A DNA stretch of 59,736 nucleotides from DAOTWP01 sp034435675 (GTDB taxonomy: Bacteria > Chloroflexota > Anaerolineae > Aggregatilineales > Phototrophicaceae): NCBI GenBank assembly GCA_034435675.1, contig DAOTWP010000187.1:1-59736 (forward strand), in the 5' to 3' direction. The position numbers and the translations under genes were made by a program. Below, one piece after another: positions 25,526 through 32,143 of the stretch. The notes beneath the pieces were generated by a model. The model made no database searches. It had not been told where the DNA came from and saw nothing but the letters and a program-made list of their open reading frames with translations. Each line of letters starts with the position of its first letter. Position 1 is the stretch's first letter.

Positions 25526-25620
25526 TAAGTACAACCACAGAAATCTCGCGGGATTATTTTCCGTAGGGGCAAGTCTGAGACCTGCCCCTACATCCGACAT
25601 TTTCAATTTGGTTGTACTTA
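25526..25620. repeat. Family-1 inverted-repeat element, copy C
   Basis: 95 bp, the best preserved copy. It begins TAAGTACAACCACAGAAATC and ends AATTTGGTTGTACTTA, giving the terminal inverted repeat TAAGTACAACCA. The core is GTAGGGGCAAGTC / GACCTGCCCCTAC. Its terminal TTA is the complement of the TAA stop of the AAA+ ATPase gene. Confidence 0.88.
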
Positions 25621-26895
25621 GACGCCGCCGTTGTGACCGTTCTGCGGCACCAACCCGACCGTTTTGCGCTTCTGCTTCAGGAAGTCGTCACGCGCTTCGA
25701 TTTGCAGGCGCAGCCCATCAAATGAGCGTTCCAGCAGCCCTGGCGGCAGTTCGGGCAGGTCATCATATGCCACCTGCGTCAGCGCATAGATTGCCACCTC
25801 GCGGATAAACGCGCCGGGATAGCCGACCAGCTTTTCCGCTACGGCACTGTGTTCGTCGCGCCACATGTCGCCCAGATACTTGCGCAGCATCTTTTCGGCG
25901 TCTTCCTGCGCGCGCGTTTCAGGAATAATAAAGATGCGATCCAGCCGTCCGGGGCGCTTCAGCACACGTTCGTCAATCGCTTCCGGGTAATTGGTCGTGG
26001 CAATCAGCAGCGTGCCCTGATCGTTCTCCGACGATTCCGAGCCGTCGAGCACATTCAGCACCAGCGCCTTTTCCTGCTTTTGCAAGTATGCATCCAGTTC
26101 TTCCAGCAGAATCAGCGTCGGGTAATGCGAGGTCGAGGCGATATACAGCGCGTGCTGAATTTTGCCAAAGGTCGCTCCCTGCTGGTCGGCGCTGGAGATA
26201 TAGATCACCAGATAGTTGCGTTCCAGTGCCCATTTTGCCAGCGCACTACACAGCATTGTTTTGCCTGTGCCCGGCACGCCCGCCAGCAGCAGCTTGCGGA
26301 ACGGCTTGAGCTTCAGGCGCTTGTAAACGTCAATACCCTTGCTGAAAAACGCCTCGACATCTTCCAGCAGGTCGCGCTTGAGGGCTTCCGGCAGAATCAC
26401 GTCATCCCATTCAACGGTGGGCACAAAGGAACGTGTGCGCCCGCCCAGAATGATCACCTTCTCAGTTGGTTCCAGTGAACGCGCCAGCCGCACGCATTCT
26501 TCGCTGAAAGCTGCCCATGTTTTGATGAACGCCGCCGGAACGCTGGCGAGGGTCAGCGCGTTGCCCTGATCGGTGAAGTAGCTGCCCATGACCAGCACCG
26601 TCACCACTGTCTCCCCTTCAATAGGAATGAAGCGGAACAGGTAAGTGCCCGTCAGGAAATTTACCACGCCATCCTGATCGTATTCGATGACACGGGGCAC
26701 CACCGGGTTATCCAATGCTGTGTGCCCGGCAAAGTGATAGCCGCCGGTGAGTTCATGCGCCCGGTCAAATTTTTCGAGGACGATGGCGTGCAGACAGTCA
26801 TTGGGCACCCACAGGGTCTGTAGATCCTGATCGGCGCGCTTGGGCATCCAATCAGTTTCAATCCAGCGCCCCATCAGGTCAAACTTGAGGGTCAT
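25618..26895 (-). CDS. AAA+ ATPase with uncharacterised N-terminal domain
   Basis: A 425-residue protein. Residues 1-165 form an N-terminal domain that I do not recognise (WIETDWMPKRADQDLQTLWV, VVTVLVMGSYFTDQGNALTL). A classic AAA module follows: Walker A GVPGTGKT (206-213), Walker B LILLEE (261-266) with Glu where Asp is usual, sensor 1 ATTNYPE, and arginine-finger region KRPGRLDRIF. The module resembles FtsH/CDC48-type ATPases without a protease. A remodelling role is likely; the target is unknown. ATG 26895 follows GAAGG. The frame extends to 26934 without support. The family-1 repeat supplies its stop codon. Confidence 0.88.
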   Translation of the reverse strand: MTLKFDLMGRWIETDWMPKRADQDLQTLWVPNDCLHAIVLEKFDRAHELTGGYHFAGHTALDNPVVPRVIEYDQDGVVNFLTGTYLFRFIPIEGETVVTVLVMGSYFTDQGNALTLASVPAAFIKTWAAFSEECVRLARSLEPTEKVIILGGRTRSFVPTVEWDDVILPEALKRDLLEDVEAFFSKGIDVYKRLKLKPFRKLLLAGVPGTGKTMLCSALAKWALERNYLVIYISSADQQGATFGKIQHALYIASTSHYPTLILLEELDAYLQKQEKALVLNVLDGSESSENDQGTLLIATTNYPEAIDERVLKRPGRLDRIFIIPETRAQEDAEKMLRKYLGDMWRDEHSAVAEKLVGYPGAFIREVAIYALTQVAYDDLPELPPGLLERSFDGLRLQIEARDDFLKQKRKTVGLVPQNGHNGGV

Positions 26896-26977
26896 AGCAC
26901 GACCTTCCATCTCATCGTAACAGGTGTTTGGCATGGGGTTTCAGGTTTCCAGCTCAGGATGACGGAATGGTGCGATC

Positions 26978-26983
26978 ATTATA
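26978..26983 (-). promoter_or_regulatory. Probable -10 box of the AAA+ ATPase gene
   Basis: TATAAT on the minus strand, with TTGTAG 15 bases upstream as a short-spaced -35 candidate. A second TATACT box lies farther upstream near 27005. Start codon about 80 bases downstream. Confidence 0.4.
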
Positions 26984-27058
26984 AGCGATTTGTCGCCTCT
27001 ACAAGTATAGCACAAATCACCTATGGGCTGAAGAGGGTTTTTAAGAGGTCATGAAAGG

Positions 27059-27095
27059 TCAAAATAAACAGGGATTGGTGATCTTCCAATCCCTG
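27059..27095 (-). terminator. Intrinsic terminator of rpsB-tsf
   Basis: CAGGGATTGG (27069-27078) pairs with CCAATCCCTG (27086-27095) around a 7-base loop. On the minus strand it is followed at once by TTTATTTT. It lies 29 bp past the tsf stop codon. Confidence 0.85.
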
Positions 27096-27123
27096 CTGTC
27101 GGGTTAATTACTCGCCCGCGCGA

Positions 27124-27768
27124 TTACTCGCCCGCGCCGTTTTCTGCGTCGGTGTTTTCGCCCAGCGCAAGGCGCGCAAAGCGGCGGATTTCCATACTTT
27201 CGCCCACAGTGGCGACGGTTTCCTTGAGCAAATCGGCGATGGTCTTGCTGTCGTCTTTGAGGAACTTCTGCTCCATCAGCACGATTTCTTCATAGAACTT
27301 GCTCATGCGCCCTTCGATAATCTTGCCCAGAATATCGTCGGACTTGTTGGCGTTCTTCTCGTCCTGCTTCAGAATGCGCATCTGGATGTCGCGTTCGTAC
27401 TGGATTACGCTCTCCGGCACATCCTCACGGCGCACATACTGCGGCGCGAGATTGGCGATATGCAGCGCGATGTCCGCCGCGAATTGGCGGAACTGCGGCG
27501 TATTGGCAACGAAGTCGGTTTCGCAGTTGACTTCCACCAGCACCCCGATCCGGTTGTTAAAGTGGAGGTAGCTCTGGATGACGCCTTCGTTCATCGTGCG
27601 TCCCGCGCCGAGTTTCTTACTGGCGCGTGCCAGCCCTTTCTCGCGCAGCGAGTCGATTGCCTTCTGAATATCGCCACCGTTGTCTTCCAGTGCTTTTTTG
27701 CAGTCCAGCGGACCTGCGCCAGTGGCTTCGCGCAGGTCTTTGACCATCTGTGCCGTAATTGCCGCCAT
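27124..27768 (-). CDS. tsf: Translation elongation factor Ts
   Basis: A 214-residue factor that recharges EF-Tu with GTP. The N-terminal UBA-like domain reads ITAQMVKDLREATGAGPLDC and KKALEDNGGDIQKAI, and the core has LVEVNCETDFVANTPQFRQF, both diagnostic. At 214 residues it is the short type, with a reduced dimerisation part, as in several thermophilic and Chloroflexota lineages. The start is fixed by homology at ATG 27768. A much longer open frame upstream only overlaps rpsB. It lies 7 bp after the rpsB stop codon and is co-transcribed with it. Confidence 0.97.
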   Translation of the reverse strand: MAAITAQMVKDLREATGAGPLDCKKALEDNGGDIQKAIDSLREKGLARASKKLGAGRTMNEGVIQSYLHFNNRIGVLVEVNCETDFVANTPQFRQFAADIALHIANLAPQYVRREDVPESVIQYERDIQMRILKQDEKNANKSDDILGKIIEGRMSKFYEEIVLMEQKFLKDDSKTIADLLKETVATVGESMEIRRFARLALGENTDAENGAGE

Positions 27769-27775
27769 AGGGGGT

Positions 27776-28615
27776 CTATTCCTCGTCCTCGTCTTCGAAC
27801 AGATTTGCATCACGCAGCTTAGCCAGCGTGGATTGACCGAGGTAGCGTTCGTCGTCCTCATCTTCTTCGTCGTACTTGGAAACGGCGGGGACAGCGCCCT
27901 GCGGTTCCTCGTCTTCGAATTCGCCCTTGCGCATCGCCTTGCCTTCTTTGACGGCGTCGGCAATGGTCGTGACAATCAGCTTGATCGAGCGCATGGCATC
28001 GTCATTGCCGGGAATCACGTAGTCAATCTCGGTCGGGTCACTGTTGGTGTCGCACAGCGCCAGGACCGGGATATTCAGCGTGTTAGCCTCTTTGACGGCA
28101 GTTGATTCGCGGCGGGTATCCACCACGACGACCAGATCAGGCAGGCGGCGCATATCACGGATGCCGCCGAGACGCATTTGCAGCTTGGCAATCTTACGCT
28201 CCAGAATCAAGCCTTCGCGCTTGGTCAAGCGCAGGAAATCGCCGCGTGCCTGTGCCGCTTCCAGTTTCTTCAGCGTGTCGATACGCTCGCGGATGGTGCG
28301 CCAGTTGGTCAGTGTGCCGCCCAACCAGCGCGTGTTGACATAGGGCATGCCGCAGTCTTCGGCGGCACGGGCGATGGTTTCCTGTGCCTGGCGCTTGGTG
28401 CCGACAAACAGCACCGTGCCTGTCCCGGCAACCATGTCGCGGATCATATCATGGGACTTGTGCAGATTGGTCAGCGTTTGCTGCAAATCGAGAATGTGGA
28501 TGCCGTTGCGCTGCGTAAAGATAAACGGCTTCATGCGCGGGTCCCACTTGGTGGTGCGGTGCCCGAAATGCACGCCGGTTTCCAGCAGCGCCTTCATCGT
28601 AATCTGTGAAGGCAT
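27776..28615 (-). CDS. rpsB: 30S ribosomal protein S2
   Basis: A 279-residue ribosomal protein. Typical blocks are LLETGVHFGHRTTKWDPRMK, YIFTQR-like FIFTQRNGIHILDLQQT, VLFVGTKRQAQETI, YVNTRWLGGTLTNW and a late IPVLALCDTNSDPTEIDYVI. The C-terminus carries an acidic tail of about 45 residues (DEEDEDDER, EDEDEE) longer than in Escherichia coli. AGGAG lies ten bases before the ATG. The gene leads the conserved rpsB-tsf operon with its own promoter and a leader of about 140 nt. Confidence 0.98.
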   Translation of the reverse strand: MPSQITMKALLETGVHFGHRTTKWDPRMKPFIFTQRNGIHILDLQQTLTNLHKSHDMIRDMVAGTGTVLFVGTKRQAQETIARAAEDCGMPYVNTRWLGGTLTNWRTIRERIDTLKKLEAAQARGDFLRLTKREGLILERKIAKLQMRLGGIRDMRRLPDLVVVVDTRRESTAVKEANTLNIPVLALCDTNSDPTEIDYVIPGNDDAMRSIKLIVTTIADAVKEGKAMRKGEFEDEEPQGAVPAVSKYDEEDEDDERYLGQSTLAKLRDANLFEDEDEE

Positions 28616-28763
28616 TTCTGTACTCCTGTTGTTTGGTGTTTAGACGATCATGCCCTTCGCCCCCGGCAGCATGGACGGGCAGGCAAAACTGCCTGCGCGC
28701 AACACCGCGCCGGGTCCAGGCATGTGAGTTTGGGTTATCCACAAGGGGGCTAACCGGGGCAGC

Positions 28764-28792
28764 ATTGTAGCATAGCGCAGGGGGTGAAGCAA
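28764..28792 (-). promoter_or_regulatory. Promoter of the rpsB-tsf operon
   Basis: On the minus strand TTGCTT (28787-28792) is followed after 17 bases by TGCTACAAT, an extended -10 box with TACAAT at 28764-28769. The leader that follows holds a GCAGGC / GCCTGC hairpin near 28678-28695 that could take part in S2 feedback control. Confidence 0.7.
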
Positions 28793-28849
28793 TGGCGGGC
28801 GCGGCAGGGGCAAACCGGGCAGCTTGTCCCTGCGCATGGGTTGCCGCCG

Positions 28850-29641
28850 CTAACGTCCTTTGAACGCTGCCGCGCGACGCTCGATGAACGACTGCACGCC
28901 TTCGCGGGCATCTTCGCTCTGCAAGATGGGCAGCAGGTCGGGCAGCAATTGCGCGAATGCCGCTGCTTCGCCTGCTTTTTGTGCCAGGCGCGAGGAGCGC
29001 AGCGAAGCGTACACCCCCAGCGGAGCCTGCGCGGCGATGGTTTCGGCGATAGCAAGCGCGCGGGTGAACTGGTCGCCCACTTCGACCACTTCCTGCACCA
29101 GCCCGATCCGGTATGCCTCGTGCGCGTCGAATTCGTCGCCGGTCAGCAGGTAGCGCATGGCGTTGCCCCAGCCGCATTCGTACAGAAAGCGCACCGTCGC
29201 CCCACCCACCGGGTATATGCCGCGCCGGACCTCAATCTGCCCGAAGCGTGTATTGCGCGCCGCAACACGAATATCGCTTGCCAGCAGCAGTTCAATGCCA
29301 ATCGTGTAGCAAATGCCCTGCACCGCCATCACCACCGGCTTGCTGACCTGCGGCGTCTGGATGCCCAGCGGGTCTACGCCGCCTTCTGCCACCGCGCTGA
29401 ACTTGCCCTGCGCAAAAACGGGCGACCATTCGACCAGATCAATGCCGCCGGAGAAATGATCGCCATGCGCGTAAAGCAGCCCGCAGCGCAGATCGGCGTC
29501 ATCTTCCAGCCGCTTGTATGCCGCCGCCAGTTCGCGGTACATCTCGACGGTCAGCGCGTTGCGTTTTTGCGGGCGGTTCAAGCCCACCAGCAGCACATGT
29601 CCGCGCGCTTCAACGGTCAGGGTGTTGTAGGTGTCGGTCAT
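28850..29641 (-). CDS. Enoyl-CoA hydratase/isomerase family protein
   Basis: A 263-residue crotonase-fold protein. The N-terminal LLVGLNRPQKRNALTVEMYR and GLLYAHGDHFSGGIDLVEW give one half of the oxyanion hole. The second half is VMAVQGICYTIGIELLLASD, and the C-terminal helix reads VQSFIERRAAAFKGR. The catalytic glutamates of true hydratases are not obvious, so an isomerase or another crotonase activity is possible. ATG 29641 follows AAGGAG. The gene is upstream of rpsB on the same strand but has 234 bp and a strong promoter between them, so it is not part of that operon. Confidence 0.9.
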   Translation of the reverse strand: MTDTYNTLTVEARGHVLLVGLNRPQKRNALTVEMYRELAAAYKRLEDDADLRCGLLYAHGDHFSGGIDLVEWSPVFAQGKFSAVAEGGVDPLGIQTPQVSKPVVMAVQGICYTIGIELLLASDIRVAARNTRFGQIEVRRGIYPVGGATVRFLYECGWGNAMRYLLTGDEFDAHEAYRIGLVQEVVEVGDQFTRALAIAETIAAQAPLGVYASLRSSRLAQKAGEAAAFAQLLPDLLPILQSEDAREGVQSFIERRAAAFKGR

Positions 29642-29784
29642 CGCAGCAGCTCCTTTTTTATAACTTATTGGCGATACGGTACAGGAATTATAGCCGGGCA
29701 CACGCCACAGCGAGCAATATCCGGCGTGATCCAGCCGCGTCCGGTATGCCCGCCAGCACGAAAAATGCGCTACACTACAGCGTT

Positions 29785-30693
29785 ATGCACCTGATCACCC
29801 TGACTCCTGCACCCCCATATAACTTCGACCTGCTGCTGCGGGTAGCGGCACGCTACCATCCCGCGCTGGATGTCGTCCGCGATGGCGCGTACTACCGCGC
29901 GCTGCGGGTGGGCGCGTCTGCCGTGCTGCTGCGCGTGACCTCGACGGGCAGTGTGGACGCGCCGCTGCTGCATACCGACCTGCTGGCGGGCACGCTGCAC
30001 GACGCCGACCGCCCCGCGCTGCTGGCAACGCTGGCGCACATCCTCAGCGCAGACGAAGACCGTGCCAGCTTCTTCGCCTATGCGCAGCACGACCCAACGC
30101 TGGCGCAGATCGTCGCGCCGCTGCGAGGACTGCCCGGCATCCGCATGGCGAGCATGTTCGAGGCGCTGACGACGACGATTATCGAGCAGCAGATCGCGCT
30201 GGCGGCGGCGGTGCGTGCCGCGCGCTGGCTGGTGGCGTGGGGCGGCGCAGCGCTGGCATACGACGGCGAGCAGTTCGGCTTGTTTCCGCTGCCGGAACAG
30301 CTTGCCGCTGCCCGCGTGGAAGACCTGACGCCGCTGAAGATCACCTTCCGGCGTATGGCGCTGCTGATTGAGGCTGCCGGGCAGGTGACGCGCGGCGACC
30401 TGCCGCTGGAAGCGCTGCGCGCCAGTGCCCCGCAGGAGGCGTACCACCGTTTGCGGCAGATGAAGGGCATCGGGCACTGGACGGCGGCATGGACGCTGAT
30501 TAAAGGCATGGGCGATCACAGCCGCGTGTTCCCCGAAGATGTCGCGCTGCAAGCCGCAGTCAACCGCTATTTTTACGGCGGGCAGGGACGCATCCCGCCG
30601 CAGCAGGTGACCGACACCTTCGCCCCGCATGGCGCATACGCCGGGCTGGGGGCGTATTACACGATCACGCGCTGGCTGCTGGATCGTTATTGA
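29785..30693 (+). CDS. DNA-3-methyladenine glycosylase II-like (AlkA/HhH-GPD)
   Basis: A 302-residue base-excision repair glycosylase. The C-terminal helix-hairpin-helix is MKGIGHWTAAWTLIKGMG, followed by VFPEDVALQAAV, where the aspartate is the catalytic position. The middle carries FEALTTTIIEQQIALAAAVR, the entry helix of the HhH-GPD superfamily. It should remove alkylated purines from DNA. The start is ATG 29785 by domain layout; an open frame from 29518 is antisense to the hydratase gene. TACACT lies shortly upstream as a possible -10 box. Confidence 0.92.
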   Translation: MHLITLTPAPPYNFDLLLRVAARYHPALDVVRDGAYYRALRVGASAVLLRVTSTGSVDAPLLHTDLLAGTLHDADRPALLATLAHILSADEDRASFFAYAQHDPTLAQIVAPLRGLPGIRMASMFEALTTTIIEQQIALAAAVRAARWLVAWGGAALAYDGEQFGLFPLPEQLAAARVEDLTPLKITFRRMALLIEAAGQVTRGDLPLEALRASAPQEAYHRLRQMKGIGHWTAAWTLIKGMGDHSRVFPEDVALQAAVNRYFYGGQGRIPPQQVTDTFAPHGAYAGLGAYYTITRWLLDRY

Positions 30694-30732
30694 CGCGGCA
30701 CAGGTGGGCGGTTCGTGCTGCCCGCGCACATG

Positions 30733-30753
30733 CCGTATACTGGTCCAATACGG
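30733..30753 (+). promoter_or_regulatory. Dyad overlapping a -10 box
   Basis: CCGTAT (30733-30738) and ATACGG (30748-30753) form an inverted repeat with a 9-base spacer. The left arm overlaps TATACT (30736-30741), a likely -10 box of the next gene. The layout fits a repressor operator, but nothing proves it. Confidence 0.35.
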
Positions 30754-30804
30754 CTGCCTGTGGCGGCATATAACCGCTGCACTCATCTGCTAAGGAGCGC
30801 TGAA

Positions 30805-31857
30805 ATGCGTCTGCATGTCTGCCTGTTTTTGCTGCTCTGCCTGATTGGCGCTGTGCCGGGGCTGGCGCAGGATGCCCCACCGCCGGGCGATCTGCCCATG
30901 CTGGACATTTATACCGCTGACTCGGATGTGCTTGTGCCCAGCAGCATTCGCTGGTCAGCAGACGGCAGCGCGCTGTACTTCCGCGATGAGAGCAGCGGCG
31001 CGCTGCTGCGCTACACGATTATCAGCGGCGAACGGGTGCTGCTCGACGCCGACCCGCAAACCGTGACCCTGAGTGCCGAAGAACAGGCGCAGTACCGTGC
31101 CGCCAGCAGCAGCGCACAAACCTCGCCGGATGGGCGCTTCATGGTCTATGCCAGCCAACAGCAGGTCAGCATCGGCGTGCCCAACCCGGAAAACCCGATT
31201 GGCTATGTCAGTGTGCTGGCACTGGGCTTCCGTGAACGCGGCGAATACACGCTGCTGCGCGTGGCACCGCTGGCGGATTACCGGGTGCTGTGGAGTGCGG
31301 ACACCCGCGCGCTGGTGATTGCCCGCGACGCGCTCTATGGCGACGGCACCGATTTTGTCTATGTCAGCGATTATGACCCCGCGGGCGGCGCGGTGGGCGC
31401 GATACGCTTTCCAACAGAAACGCTGCTGCCGGGCGCAGGCAGAACAGGCGAGACGCTCTTTGATCTGGCGGCGGACGCCACCCGCGCGCTGGTGCCGGTC
31501 TATTCGCCCGATTTCACAGGCACGCGCGGCGTAACGCTGTGGGCTGCGGCGGCGGAACCGCGTTATCCGAATCTGAGCGCCAGCCCCGCATGGCAGACCT
31601 ACCCCGCGCAGACCGCCGGGGGCGCACTGCTGCCCGGTGGCAGTACGGCGCTGCTGGTCACCGCCGATGGGTTGATTGAATACGACTTCAGCAGTGGCAG
31701 CACCGTGCGCGTGCTCAACCCGCAGATCAACACCGGCTGGGTGCGCTGGGCAGTGTTCTCGCCGGATCGCGCGCAAGTGGCGCTGCTGGGCAGCAGTGTG
31801 CCGGGCAGCGACCCCATTCGCGGCAGTCTGCTGCGTGTCGCGGTGGTGGGTGGCTGA
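30805..31857 (+). CDS. Secreted beta-propeller-like protein
   Basis: A 350-residue exported protein with a signal peptide (1-22, HVCLFLLLCLIGAVPGLAQ). The rest resembles a WD40/TolB-type propeller: SIRWSADGSALYFRDESSG, SPDGRFMVYASQQQ, and a last blade VRWAVFSPDRAQVALLGSS. Cysteines are absent from the mature part. AAGGAG precedes the ATG. It is followed after about 290 bp by the TPR-SH3b membrane protein gene on the same strand. Function unknown; an extracellular binding role is likely. Confidence 0.88.
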   Translation: MRLHVCLFLLLCLIGAVPGLAQDAPPPGDLPMLDIYTADSDVLVPSSIRWSADGSALYFRDESSGALLRYTIISGERVLLDADPQTVTLSAEEQAQYRAASSSAQTSPDGRFMVYASQQQVSIGVPNPENPIGYVSVLALGFRERGEYTLLRVAPLADYRVLWSADTRALVIARDALYGDGTDFVYVSDYDPAGGAVGAIRFPTETLLPGAGRTGETLFDLAADATRALVPVYSPDFTGTRGVTLWAAAAEPRYPNLSASPAWQTYPAQTAGGALLPGGSTALLVTADGLIEYDFSSGSTVRVLNPQINTGWVRWAVFSPDRAQVALLGSSVPGSDPIRGSLLRVAVVGG

Positions 31858-32143
31858 CCCTGCGGCGGCGTGGCGGCGGCACAGATGCACCGCGCAACCG
31901 CGCAGATAGCGGGTGCCTGCACTCCTGAGGACAGGGAGCATTTTGAGCACATTCCTCTATGCATGCCGTGTCCCTGGGGCTTTGAAAGTCGCCCGCCGCC
32001 CGCCCGCCGCTGACCGTTTGCCACTTGCCCTCCGCCCCCCAATCAGGTAATTTTCATGGATGAATCCGCCGCCGCCCCACACCGGTTATCGCCCGGCAGG
32101 GCGCTGGCGCTGCATCCGGCGATCATCAATCGAAGGACATGGC

